A stretch of DNA of 64,000 nt from Pseudoalteromonas luteoviolacea. GTDB lineage: Bacteria > Pseudomonadota > Gammaproteobacteria > Enterobacterales > Alteromonadaceae. A program made the translations under genes and the position numbers. Location: assembly GCF_021654285.1 (NCBI RefSeq), contig NZ_JAKFZS010000027.1:1-64000 (forward strand), read 5' to 3'. The notes below the pieces were generated by a model. The model saw only the letters and a list, made by a program, of their open reading frames with translations, was not told where the DNA came from and ran no database searches. Numbering within the stretch: position 1 is the first letter of the stretch; the number at the start of each line of letters is the position of its first letter. Positions 8,262 through 17,114 of the stretch are shown one piece after another.

Positions 8262-9310
8262 TTCTTTGCTCCATGTCCATAAGTACGTGGCTGGGTGTAA
8301 TGGTCTATCAAAGGTACTGCCATATTGAGTAGCAGTACAGAAAATGCCACGGCATCTGGGTATCCGCCAAATTGCCTGATCAGATAGACAAGCAGGCCAA
8401 TAAGGGCACCATAGATAAGTCTGCCTTTATTGGTGGTCGATGCTGAGACAGGATCCGTTGCGATGAAAAATGCCCCGATCATGGTTGCACCGCTCAGTAA
8501 ATGGAATGCAACGCCAGCTTGACCATCTAAAAGGTAGCCAAATAAGCTGCAAACAGCCAAAGAGGCGATCATGGCGACTGGGATATGCCAATTTATGACT
8601 TTTGCTTTAAGCAAATACAGTCCACCAAGGAGATAAGCTAAATTCACCCATTGCCAGCCCTCACCAGCAAATCGATTAAATGCGCTATTATCCATAGCTT
8701 CTTGCACTGTAAGGCTTTGTCCCATGGCTGTTTTGACGTGATCCAAAGGCGTCGCACCAGTCGCGCCATCAATGACTTGTCTTGCTTGCTCTAGTGATAA
8801 GCCTGAATAAGTTGCTTCTGTAAAAATTAATGCGATTTGATCAAATAGGGTGATAGGCGCATTCAGCAGAGATTGAACTGGTAACCATGCAGTCATTTGC
8901 ACAGGAAATGAAATGAGTAGCAGGACGTATGCTGCCATAGCAGGATTGAATAGGTTAAAACCAAGCCCACCATAAAGTTGTTTTACAATCACAATCGCAA
9001 AACATGCACCAATCACGACCACCCACCAAGGTGCCAAGGGTGGCACACTGACGGCGATTAAAACGCCTGTGAGCCATGCGCTTCCGTCACTGAGCGTTGG
9101 CCAAATTGGACGGCCTCGAAGTTTTAGCATTGCAGCTTCCGCAAGACTCACCGTCGTGAGTGCCAATGCCAGTTGAATAAATACGCCGATACCAAAAAAA
9201 TAGCTTTGTACCAAGATCCCAGGTATACAAGCTAACATCACGCAAATCATGAGTTTGTTAACCGATTTAAGGCTGTGGTTATGGGGCGATGAAGCCATGG
9301 TTAATTTCAT
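8258..9310 (-). CDS. rsxD: Rnf/Rsx electron transport complex subunit D
   Basis: A 350-residue membrane subunit with about ten hydrophobic segments and a covalently bound FMN. The acceptor threonine is expected in DGATGATPLD (about residues 182-191). SGATMIGAFFIATDPVSA is the conserved C-terminal signature. It overlaps rsxC by four bases (ATGA). An alternative start four codons downstream (MASSP) cannot be excluded; the E. coli protein begins with a similar ASSP stretch. Confidence 0.96.
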   Translation of the reverse strand: MKLTMASSPHNHSLKSVNKLMICVMLACIPGILVQSYFFGIGVFIQLALALTTVSLAEAAMLKLRGRPIWPTLSDGSAWLTGVLIAVSVPPLAPWWVVVIGACFAIVIVKQLYGGLGFNLFNPAMAAYVLLLISFPVQMTAWLPVQSLLNAPITLFDQIALIFTEATYSGLSLEQARQVIDGATGATPLDHVKTAMGQSLTVQEAMDNSAFNRFAGEGWQWVNLAYLLGGLYLLKAKVINWHIPVAMIASLAVCSLFGYLLDGQAGVAFHLLSGATMIGAFFIATDPVSASTTNKGRLIYGALIGLLVYLIRQFGGYPDAVAFSVLLLNMAVPLIDHYTQPRTYGHGAKK

Positions 9311-12174
9311 GACAGATCATTTCCTTCTTGTTCTTGGGCTTTCTTTTTAGCTTTGGCACGCTCAACGGCGGCACGTATGGCAGCTTTGCGCTTATCTTCT
9401 GGACTGAGTGCTTCAGTTTGTGTGTCATCATCTAATGACACATCCTCTTCTGTTTTGTCATCAACGACAGGCTCTTCCTCTTGCTCAGCTTCTTTGGCGG
9501 CTTTTTTCGCTTTAGCACGGGCAATTGCAGCAGCAACAGCGGCTTTGCGCGGATCTTCAGGCTCGTCATCAACGACCGGCTCTTCCTCTTGCTCAGCTTC
9601 TTTGGCGGCTTTTTTCGCTTTAGCATGGGCGATGGCGGCAGCAACAGCAGCTTTACGGGGATCTTCCGGCTCGTCATCAACGACAGGCTCTTCCACTTGC
9701 TCAGCTTCTTTGGCGGCTTTTTTCGCTTTAGCACGGGCGATGGCGGCAGCGACAGCAGCTTGGCGCGGATCTTCCGGCTCGTCATCAACGACAGGCTCTT
9801 CCACTTGCTCAGCTTCTTTGGCTGCTTTTTTCGCTTTCGCACGGGCGATGGCGGCAGCAACAGCAGCTTTACGCGGATCTTCAGGCTCGTCATCAACGAC
9901 AGGCTCTTCCACTTGCTCAGCTTCTTTGGCTGCTTTTTTCGCTTTAGCACGGGCGATGGCGGCAGCGACAGCAGCTTTGCGCGGATCTTCCGGCTCGTCA
10001 TCAACGACAGGCTCTTCCACTTGCTCAGCTTCTTTGGCGGCTTTTTTCGCTTTAGCACGGGCGATGGCGGCAGCGACAGCAGCTTTGCGCGGATCTTCCG
10101 GCTCGTCATCAACGACAGGCTCTTCCACTTGCTCAGCTTCTTTGGCCGCTTTTTTCGCTTTCGCACGCGCAATGGCTGCTGCCACAGCTGCTTTTCTCGG
10201 GTCATCCGTTTTCACGTCATCTGAAGCACTTGCGCTGTTATGCTCAGGATCTTGCTCTGCTTTTTTTGCTTTAGCTCGGGCAATCGCAGCAGCGACAGCA
10301 GCTTTTCGAGGATCATCTTCTGATCCTTGTTTTGGCTCGTCACCTGACTTTTTCGCTTTGGCGCGCGCAATGGCAGCGGCGACGGCTGCTTTGCGTGGAT
10401 CTTGCTCTTGCGATTCTACTGTGTCAGCTGCTTGGACTGCTTTTTTCGCTTTGGCACGTGCAATGGCCGCAGCAACCGCATCTTTTGGTGCACTGCCTGT
10501 ATCTGAGCCAGCTTTTTCTTCTTTGTACTTCCTAGCTTGTTCTTTTCTTTTTGCTCGCTCTAACGCTACTGCGCTGTTATCAGGCTCAAGCGCCGAGGTA
10601 TCGCCCTCCGCTTTTTTCGCTTTAGCACGCTCAATGGCGGCCTGTACCGCTGACTGTTCAGGGCGTTTTTGCTTAACTCGCTCAAGTGCCTCAGACACTT
10701 TAGCTTTATCTTTGGCTGGCGCACTACGAGCGGGTCGCTTATGACGGTTTTGTCTTTCTTCTTGTTCTCTTTCAAGGCGAGCTTTACGTGCTTCAAAGCG
10801 CTCTTTAGCACGTTCAGCTTTTACTTTTTCAAGTTTTTGTTCGCGGATCTCCGCTTTAGCAACACGATAATATTGCACTAACGGGATTTCACTTGGGCAA
10901 ACATAAGAACAGGCGCCGCACTCAATACAGTCAAACAGATTGTACTCTTCGAGCTTGTCGTACTCCTGACCCTTGGCAAACCATTGCAGTTGTTGCGGCA
11001 ACAAGGTTTGTGGACAGGCATCAGCACAGGCACTGCAACGAATACAAGCTTGTTCTTGCCCAGCGACTGCCAGTTCTTGATTATCAGGCGCTAAAATGCA
11101 GTTTGTGGTTTTAACAACGGGTATTCTCACTGTGGGCAACGTGAAGCCCATCATAGGACCGCCCATGATCACGCGCTGATCTTCAACAGGTGTAAACCCT
11201 TGGCTATAAACGAGGTGCTTGACTTCAGTGCCGAGTAAAGCCCACACGTTTTGTGGTTTGTGTATTGTATTACCGGTTACGGTGACAACTCGTTCTATCA
11301 GAGGTTTGCCTTCATAAACGGCTTCGCTGACAGCAAACAGTGTCCCTACGTTTTGCACTAAGACACCAACATCTGCCGGGATCCCGCCGCTGGGTACTTC
11401 TTTTGAAGTCAGCACTTTAATCAGCTGCTTTTCACCGCCAGAAGGATATTTAGTTGGAATTGAGCGAACTAATATCTTGTTATTGTGCTTGGCAGCTTGT
11501 TGCATCGCAGCCAACGCTTCTGGTTTGTTGTCTTCTATGCCAACCAGCGCGCATTGCGGTGATAAAATAGACATCATCACTTCCATACCGCGGATAATGT
11601 CTTGGGCACGCTCTCTCATGAGCATGTCGTCAGCAGTGATATAAGGTTCACATTCAACACCATTGACGACTAAATATTCAATGGTTTTTGCGCTATCCGC
11701 TTTGACATAGGTGGGGAAGCCTGCACCGCCCATACCTGCAATGCCGGCATGGTGAATAATATCAATGAGTGCTTTGTTATCTAAGCCATCAAGGGATGCG
11801 CGAGTTTCTAACTCACACCAAGCATCATTGCCATCTGGCGTTAAGACGATGCTCAATTCTGGCATCGCAGATGGATGCGCTGAAGGCATTGGCTTGATAT
11901 CAGTAATAGTGCCTGAAGTCGGCGCATGAATTGGCAGCGACCAGTTTGTACCTGGTTGTGTTAATACTTGCCCTTTTAAAACATGATCGCCCTTATTCAC
12001 AAGGAGCTGGCCATTTGCGCCAATATGTTGTTTTAATGGTAAGACTAAATACTCTGGCAGCGGAAGTGAGCCAATAGCAGCCTGATTTGACAAAGACTTT
12101 TGCTCTGGTGGGTGAATACCACCAGGAAATTGCCACAGTTTGCCGCTTTCAATTTGTTCAAGTAATGTTTCCAC
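9307..12174 (-). CDS. rsxC: Rnf/Rsx electron transport complex subunit C with expanded C-terminal repeats
   Basis: The NADH-oxidising peripheral subunit: N-terminal domain with FPGGIHPP, a nucleotide/FMN-binding GMGGAGFPT loop (about 148-156), the NGVECEPYITAD motif, and two [4Fe-4S] clusters in CIRCSACADACP and CIECGACSYVCP (about 377-427). From about residue 440 on it is a low-complexity Ala/Lys/Glu tail. Seven near-identical 36-residue units contain AAVAAAIARAKAKK and EEPVVDDEPEDPRK, preceded by several diverged copies and followed by one. At 955 residues it is much longer than the E. coli protein (740). The start is GTG with GAGG upstream; there is no better ATG. Confidence 0.96.
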   Translation of the reverse strand: METLLEQIESGKLWQFPGGIHPPEQKSLSNQAAIGSLPLPEYLVLPLKQHIGANGQLLVNKGDHVLKGQVLTQPGTNWSLPIHAPTSGTITDIKPMPSAHPSAMPELSIVLTPDGNDAWCELETRASLDGLDNKALIDIIHHAGIAGMGGAGFPTYVKADSAKTIEYLVVNGVECEPYITADDMLMRERAQDIIRGMEVMMSILSPQCALVGIEDNKPEALAAMQQAAKHNNKILVRSIPTKYPSGGEKQLIKVLTSKEVPSGGIPADVGVLVQNVGTLFAVSEAVYEGKPLIERVVTVTGNTIHKPQNVWALLGTEVKHLVYSQGFTPVEDQRVIMGGPMMGFTLPTVRIPVVKTTNCILAPDNQELAVAGQEQACIRCSACADACPQTLLPQQLQWFAKGQEYDKLEEYNLFDCIECGACSYVCPSEIPLVQYYRVAKAEIREQKLEKVKAERAKERFEARKARLEREQEERQNRHKRPARSAPAKDKAKVSEALERVKQKRPEQSAVQAAIERAKAKKAEGDTSALEPDNSAVALERAKRKEQARKYKEEKAGSDTGSAPKDAVAAAIARAKAKKAVQAADTVESQEQDPRKAAVAAAIARAKAKKSGDEPKQGSEDDPRKAAVAAAIARAKAKKAEQDPEHNSASASDDVKTDDPRKAAVAAAIARAKAKKAAKEAEQVEEPVVDDEPEDPRKAAVAAAIARAKAKKAAKEAEQVEEPVVDDEPEDPRKAAVAAAIARAKAKKAAKEAEQVEEPVVDDEPEDPRKAAVAAAIARAKAKKAAKEAEQVEEPVVDDEPEDPRQAAVAAAIARAKAKKAAKEAEQVEEPVVDDEPEDPRKAAVAAAIAHAKAKKAAKEAEQEEEPVVDDEPEDPRKAAVAAAIARAKAKKAAKEAEQEEEPVVDDKTEEDVSLDDDTQTEALSPEDKRKAAIRAAVERAKAKKKAQEQEGNDLS
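9458..10213. repeat. Seven-copy 108-bp tandem repeat inside rsxC
   Basis: The string TCATCAACGAC recurs at exactly 108-base steps (9458, 9566, 9674, 9782, 9890, 9998, 10106). Each unit encodes 36 residues, so copy changes keep the reading frame. Units differ at a few positions only, for example IAHAKAKK in one, DPRQ in another and EEE for VEE in the last two. That suggests recent duplication or gene-conversion-like homogenisation. Confidence 0.95.
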
Positions 12175-12183
12175 TTAAACCTC

Positions 12184-12738
12184 TCAGTCTAATTGTTTCA
12201 CTGGAATTGCATCAATTTGCCACTTCCAAGATTGTTTTGTTTCAGCGACAGGGATCATATCTATACAGTCAACAGGGCAGGGCTCTACACATAGGTCACA
12301 GCCAGTACATTCATCTGCAATGACAGTGTGCATTTGACGTGTTGCGCCGACAATGGCATCGACAGGACAGGCTTGGATACATTTAGTACAACCAATACAT
12401 TCATCCTCTCGGATATAGGCCACTTTTTTGATGGGCTCAGCTTCTTCACCACCGGCAAGAGGCTTGGCTTCAATCCCCATTAGATCTGCAAGCTTTTTAA
12501 CCGTGGCTTCGCCGCCAGGAGGACATTTATTTACTTCATCGCCATTGGCAATAGCTTCAGCATAGGGGCGACAACCAGGGTAGCCACATTGACCACATTG
12601 CGTTTGTGGAAGAATAGCATCCACTTGATCAACAATAGGATTACTTTCAACGCGATATTTAATGGCTGCGTAGCCTAAGATCAAACCGAATACGAGTGCC
12701 AGGGCACCGATCGCTATCAGAGCATACAGTAATGTCAT
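12184..12738 (-). CDS. rsxB: Rnf/Rsx electron transport complex subunit B
   Basis: A 184-residue ferredoxin-like subunit. It has an N-terminal membrane helix (residues 3-25), then a CGQCGYPGC-type Fe-S motif (about 50-58 with a further Cys at NKCPPG), then two [4Fe-4S] ferredoxin motifs, CIGCTKCIQACPVDAI and CTGCDLCVEPCPVDCI. It relays electrons between RsxC and the membrane subunits. It starts one base after the rsxA stop. Its stop is nine bases before the rsxC start. Confidence 0.97.
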   Translation of the reverse strand: MTLLYALIAIGALALVFGLILGYAAIKYRVESNPIVDQVDAILPQTQCGQCGYPGCRPYAEAIANGDEVNKCPPGGEATVKKLADLMGIEAKPLAGGEEAEPIKKVAYIREDECIGCTKCIQACPVDAIVGATRQMHTVIADECTGCDLCVEPCPVDCIDMIPVAETKQSWKWQIDAIPVKQLD

Positions 12739-12739
12739 A

Positions 12740-13321
12740 TTACAACTTCACCAATCCAGAGAAACCCATAAATGCAAGCGACATTAGGCCTGCGGTGATC
12801 ATGGCAATCGAAGCACCTTTAAATGGGGTAGGGACGTCAGCTACCGCTAAGCGCTCTCGAAGCGCAGCAAATAATACTAGCACCATGGAAAAGCCCACCG
12901 CTGCACCAAAACCATATACGGCTGAGCTGATGAAAGTGTGCTCTTTGGTAATATTTAATAATGCGACACCGAGTACGGCACAGTTAGTGGTGATCAGAGG
13001 TAAGAAAATACCGAGTAGACGATATAAAGTTGGGCTGGTTTTTCTCACCACCATCTCGGTAAACTGTACAACAACAGCAATAACGAGGATAAAGCTCATA
13101 GTGCGCAGGAAAGTCAGCTCTAATGGCAATAAGATATACTGATTAACCAAATAACTGGTGACAGAAGCGAGTGTTAAAACAAAGGTGGTGGCCAGTGACA
13201 TCCCGATGGCCGTTTCAAGTTTGCTTGAAACTCCCATAAACGGACAAAGTCCGAGGAATTGCACCAACACAAAGTTGTTTACCAGCACCGTGCCGATAAG
13301 CAACAACATATACTCTGTCAT
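12740..13321 (-). CDS. rsxA: Rnf/Rsx electron transport complex subunit A
   Basis: A 193-residue, six-helix membrane protein, first gene of the rsxABCDGE-nth operon. Family signatures are NNFVLVQFLGLCPFMGVS near the N-terminus and LPLITTNCAVLGVALL in the middle. The Cys of each is expected to join RsxE in an intramembrane Fe-S centre. Length equals the E. coli protein. The operon promoter should lie in the 177 bases upstream, which also hold the end of the preceding gene's transcript. Confidence 0.97.
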   Translation of the reverse strand: MTEYMLLLIGTVLVNNFVLVQFLGLCPFMGVSSKLETAIGMSLATTFVLTLASVTSYLVNQYILLPLELTFLRTMSFILVIAVVVQFTEMVVRKTSPTLYRLLGIFLPLITTNCAVLGVALLNITKEHTFISSAVYGFGAAVGFSMVLVLFAALRERLAVADVPTPFKGASIAMITAGLMSLAFMGFSGLVKL

Positions 13322-13464
13322 TCATGCCCCTTAACTATCTATCTTCGTTTCGCAACGTGTCATAAGACTGGAAATTCTAACAATTTTCCACGCTGAGATC
13401 ACAACATTTAGCAGACTTTATTTGCATTGAAATCAAAAATTGGTAGGGAATGTTGACAATTATA

Positions 13465-13485
13465 GGAGGGATATAAAACCCCTCC
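13465..13485 (-). terminator. Possible weak terminator of the GGDEF-EAL gene
   Basis: GGAGGG and CCCTCC form a 6-bp stem just after the stop codon of the minus-strand gene at 13499. There is no proper T-run, so partial read-through into rsxA is possible. Confidence 0.3.
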
Positions 13486-13498
13486 AAATTACAGGGAT

Positions 13499-15442
13499 TT
13501 AGACTTCTTTTGGCTTTTCGATGTAGTAGCCTTGTACGCCGTCTAAACAAAGTGTTTCGACGATGTGTTTTTCTTCTTGGCTTTCAACACCTTCAGCAAA
13601 TACACTGACGCCGATACGGTGTGCTAAATCAACCATCAAGCGCATAAAGTACTGGTTGTTTTTATCTTCTTCTAAGCCTCGAGTGTAACTTGCATCCATT
13701 TTTATGAAATCGGGTTTTAGATCTCTAAAAAACTTAAATGAAGTTAAACCCACACCAAAACGCTCAACGGTAATACGGGCGCCGACACGATGGACCATAT
13801 CAATAAAACGCTTACTGGCTTTAATATTTTGCTGCAAGCCAAATTCACTGACTTCGAAAATCAGCTTTGAGGCAAGGTTACCATCTTTTAATAAGCGTCT
13901 TTCAAGCCAAATAACAAACTGGTCGCTATGTGCGCTGGATGCTGTGACATTAATGCCAAAAAACTTTTCATTGAAGTTTCTGGTTTTAATTAGCTCCAGA
14001 GAACTGTCAATAATAAGCTGGTCAATTTCAATGGCCATCTCAAGCTTTTCAGCCATCGCCAAGAATGACGCCGTTGGCAGCATCTGATTGTCTTCGGTTT
14101 TAAAGCGAGATTGGATCTCAGCATATGCTTTGACATTTTTACCGATGGGCATGATGTTTTGCATCATCAAGTTCACGCGGCGGCTGTCGATAACTTCTCG
14201 AATAACGCGGCGCCAGTTTTGGTTACCAAATCCTGCACCAACATTATTGACGATGTCACTTTCTCGCTGTAAATGCCAGGCATTGGCCTGTTTGCTTTGC
14301 GCCATACTCATTGCATTATCAACGACGGATAATAACTCACCTAATGGCTTGCCTGACTCGTAAGAAACAATACCGGCATTAGCAACGGATGAGAGTTCTT
14401 GATTTTGCTGATATTGGGTAAATCTGGCTTGTAGCGTTTCACCAAATTGTTCCGCCTCTTTTGAGGGAACATTGGGTAAAATGACAGCAAAGTCGGAGCT
14501 ATTTAACCTAAATACTTGGCTTCCAGTGTAAGTACCGCTGACATGCTTGACGATATCAGATACGGCACGGATATATTCATCGCCCTTTTGGTAGCCTCGT
14601 GTTTGGTTGATCATTTGCAATTCACTACATCTGATCATGGCAAGTGTGCCAAAGCTTTTATTATTCGCTTGCTCAATTTGATGTTCGTAATATTCTACAA
14701 ACATATTACGGTTTCCAAGCCCGGTTACCACATCTTTATATGCTTCTTGTTTGATTGAGTGTGCGGCTGATTTGATGTCTTCCTGCTTACTCTTTAAAAA
14801 GTGCGCTAAGCGGTTAAATGAAGGGGCAAGTTCAGCGCCTAATTCAGTGACTTTACCTGTATTAAAGTCTTCTTCAATGCTTTCTGTAACTTGGTTTTGC
14901 GTAATGTATACATCAACGGCGTTAGCTACCGTCATACTGACATTGCGGTTTAGCTTCTTATATATGGTTTGCATATAAAATATTGGAATAAATGCAACTA
15001 AACCAGAGATGATGAGCATCAACAGGAGAGACTGTTGCAATAGCGATGCTTGGCTTTGCGCATTAATCACAAATTCTATTTTAATGTCTTTGGTTTTATT
15101 AACTGCAAATTGCGGACGGATAGAGTTAAAACTACTCGCAATAATATCCGCTAAAAAGGGCAGTTGAGCAGGAGTGCCTAATTGCAGTACAGCTTGGCCA
15201 GAAAAATCTCTTACTATAAAAGTAGAAAATACGTTGCCGTTGCTGAGTGACAAACGTATATGATCCGGGTTCATATCATTGACGGTTTTTTCTTGAATGT
15301 AGTTACTGACCATTTGTTGTGCACTTACTTGTGCACGGCTCACGGCGCTATCGAAGCTTGAAGCAACAAAAAAGATGCCAGCCGCTGAAAAAAGTAACCA
15401 AGATACGAATTGTAAAAAAATGAGTTTTTTAAAGCCTGCCAT
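13499..15442 (-). CDS. Degenerate GGDEF-EAL membrane protein (CsrD/LapD type)
   Basis: A 647-residue protein: membrane helix 8-28, periplasmic domain about 29-135, second helix about 137-158, a HAMP-like linker, then GGDEF (about 235-400) and EAL (about 410-645) domains. Both catalytic signatures are lost. The GGDEF position reads LNSSDF. The EAL position reads AEIQ. The metal-binding DDFGTG reads ERFGVG. Only AEGVE and parts of the fold remain. It is therefore expected to bind a nucleotide or partner rather than make or break c-di-GMP. Size and architecture fit both LapD-type receptors and CsrD/MshH, which directs CsrB decay in enterics. The sequence alone does not decide between them. Confidence 0.85.
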   Translation of the reverse strand: MAGFKKLIFLQFVSWLLFSAAGIFFVASSFDSAVSRAQVSAQQMVSNYIQEKTVNDMNPDHIRLSLSNGNVFSTFIVRDFSGQAVLQLGTPAQLPFLADIIASSFNSIRPQFAVNKTKDIKIEFVINAQSQASLLQQSLLLMLIISGLVAFIPIFYMQTIYKKLNRNVSMTVANAVDVYITQNQVTESIEEDFNTGKVTELGAELAPSFNRLAHFLKSKQEDIKSAAHSIKQEAYKDVVTGLGNRNMFVEYYEHQIEQANNKSFGTLAMIRCSELQMINQTRGYQKGDEYIRAVSDIVKHVSGTYTGSQVFRLNSSDFAVILPNVPSKEAEQFGETLQARFTQYQQNQELSSVANAGIVSYESGKPLGELLSVVDNAMSMAQSKQANAWHLQRESDIVNNVGAGFGNQNWRRVIREVIDSRRVNLMMQNIMPIGKNVKAYAEIQSRFKTEDNQMLPTASFLAMAEKLEMAIEIDQLIIDSSLELIKTRNFNEKFFGINVTASSAHSDQFVIWLERRLLKDGNLASKLIFEVSEFGLQQNIKASKRFIDMVHRVGARITVERFGVGLTSFKFFRDLKPDFIKMDASYTRGLEEDKNNQYFMRLMVDLAHRIGVSVFAEGVESQEEKHIVETLCLDGVQGYYIEKPKEV

Positions 15443-15666
15443 TATTTATCTTCTGCCTGAAAATGGAAGAAATACCTTTTAGCATTAGTACATGAATATA
15501 ATGCTGCCAATCACAAATATGGAATACTAGGAATTACAAACACAGAAAATTGCTTGATTCATTTTCCATTATGGTAAGTAGTCCTAATTATATAGCAAAA
15601 ATTCACCAGTGAAGGTGCTTGTAGAGTAGAGCATAGAAGGGAAAAAGTCTAACATATTCTGAGAAT

Positions 15667-15743
15667 TGGCTCCCCCTCCCCGACTCGAACGGGGGACCTG
15701 CGGATTAACAGTCCGTCGCTCTAACCAACTGAGCTAAGGGGGA
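15667..15743 (-). tRNA. tRNA-Asn (GTT), copy 4 of the array
   Basis: A 77-nt gene including encoded CCA; read on the minus strand the anticodon loop is CTGTTAAT with anticodon GTT. The acceptor stem TCCCCCT pairs with the 3' strand. Last in transcription order of four identical genes. Confidence 0.97.
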
Positions 15744-15767
15744 GCAATAAATATGTGTAAGAGTAGT

Positions 15768-15844
15768 TGGCTCCCCCTCCCCGACTCGAACGGGGGACCT
15801 GCGGATTAACAGTCCGTCGCTCTAACCAACTGAGCTAAGGGGGA
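15768..15844 (-). tRNA. tRNA-Asn (GTT), copy 3 of the array
   Basis: Identical to its neighbours over all 77 bases, with encoded CCA and anticodon GTT. It is separated from copy 4 by 24 bases of unrelated spacer, so processing from a common precursor is expected. Confidence 0.97.
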
Positions 15845-15863
15845 ACTACACTTTATAACGATT

Positions 15864-15940
15864 TGGCTCCCCCTCCCCGACTCGAACGGGGGACCTGCGG
15901 ATTAACAGTCCGTCGCTCTAACCAACTGAGCTAAGGGGGA
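15864..15940 (-). tRNA. tRNA-Asn (GTT), copy 2 of the array
   Basis: An identical 77-base copy with encoded CCA and anticodon GTT; 19-base spacer to copy 3. Confidence 0.97.
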
Positions 15941-15961
15941 ATCGTTATATGTTTAGAAACT

Positions 15962-16038
15962 TGGCTCCCCCTCCCCGACTCGAACGGGGGACCTGCGGAT
16001 TAACAGTCCGTCGCTCTAACCAACTGAGCTAAGGGGGA
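15962..16038 (-). tRNA. tRNA-Asn (GTT), copy 1 of the array
   Basis: First transcribed copy of the four, next to the promoter at 16062-16090. 77 bases with encoded CCA; anticodon GTT. Confidence 0.97.
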
Positions 16039-16061
16039 AGCATGTCTCTCAACGGGGCGAA

Positions 16062-16090
16062 ATATTAATGACGACACGGCGAAGTGTCAA
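16062..16090 (-). promoter_or_regulatory. Promoter of the tRNA-Asn array
   Basis: On the minus strand TTGACA (16085-16090) and TAATAT (16062-16067) are separated by exactly 17 bases. A GC-rich discriminator (TTCGCCCCGTT) follows the -10, typical of stringently controlled stable-RNA promoters. The first tRNA begins about 24 bases downstream of the -10. Confidence 0.85.
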
Positions 16091-17114
16091 CAATAAAAAT
16101 CACAGTTATGCAAAAAAACTGTCTTTTCGCTGGATTAATCAACAATTAAGCTTTTTTTTAATCACCCACATCGACAAAAAACCGAAATATACAAGTTTAC
16201 ACACGCTTAGATTCGGCTTTTGAAAAGGATCTTTATCACATATATAAGACGCTTTTCGTTTACTGATGGTGGGATTGTGTATTCTATAATCACAGGTATT
16301 CAGTGTTTTTTATCGTTTATGGCTCAAAAATGTTCGAAAGGTCTGTTTTTTGCACTTTTTCTGAGATCGCAATTTGTGGTTGTCGAGATCTTTTGGCGGA
16401 TCTTAACACTAGGTTAGTTTGCAGTTCTTTTACAGTCGATTTGGTAAATATTTTACTCAAATATTAAGGTAGAACTGCATAGGTTAGTTATGCATGTTAT
16501 TTTAGTAATTAATAAACAATGACTTATCTTATTTTTGGGTAGTTTTTTAAAAGTTGTATATTTATTAAATTAGGCTAAAAAGCAGATAAAAGACACATTT
16601 CAAGTGCCAGATCATCTAGTGCAATTGGAATGATCATATTGAGAAAATAAATAGCGTGAGAAGATCCCCGTCTAGGCCTTTATTTTTAAAGGCTCTACAA
16701 ACTTATCCACGGAATCTGTGGATAACATTGTTTATTAATCTTTAAGAACTCTATGAAAGCTAAGCAAACCGTGGCATTAGCGCGAAGCAATAGTTTTTTT
16801 ATCTTTTTTAAAGTTTATATATATCAACAATATAGGTGTTTTGGTGAGTTTTGTATGCAGATGTGAGTATTTTGACAGATTTATTTCAACATTGTTTGGC
16901 ATATGTGCAAAAAGTGAGCCGAAGAATCATAATATTTGAAATAAAATTGACATTTTTTGTGCAGAGCGGAAATTATCAAAGAATAAGGTAAAAACAGCTA
17001 CTTTTATAATATAAAACCATAACACGCTTCTATCGTATAACTGACAATAATAGCGTGGCATCATCTAGAATGATGATTTAGAATGATGGGCTGTTAAAAG
17101 AGGTATCATATTTT
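16091..17114. other. 1-kb AT-rich intergenic region with DnaA boxes and GATC cluster
   Basis: No credible gene was found; the only open frame of any length (16220-16417) lacks a ribosome site and family features. The region holds seven GATC sites between 16228 and 16666 and an inverted pair of DnaA-box-like 9-mers at 16703-16725. It should also contain the promoter of the MATE-uvrB pair near its right end. No LexA-type CTGT-N8-ACAG box was seen there. Confidence 0.5.
16703..16725. promoter_or_regulatory. Inverted pair of DnaA boxes
   Basis: TTATCCACG at 16703-16711 (8/9 match to the DnaA box TTATCCACA) and TGTGGATAA at 16717-16725 (perfect match on the other strand) face each other with a five-base gap. 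Two good boxes this close are unlikely by chance, but their role here is unknown. Confidence 0.55.

Noticed and set aside
9353..10744. 463-codon plus-strand frame and other long frames across rsxC
   Set aside because: Low-complexity shadow of the 108-bp repeat; no ribosome site, no family, and it lies fully inside a certain gene.
16220..16417. 65-codon open frame in the gene-free kilobase
   Set aside because: No ribosome site, no recognisable family, AT-rich random-like composition.
16091..16760. Calling this region the chromosome origin
   Set aside because: Only two good DnaA boxes and none of the usual oriC neighbours; kept as a finding, not annotated as an origin.
16900..17114. LexA (SOS) box ahead of the MATE-uvrB pair
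   Set aside because: No CTGT-N8-ACAG-like sequence with acceptable match was found by eye.
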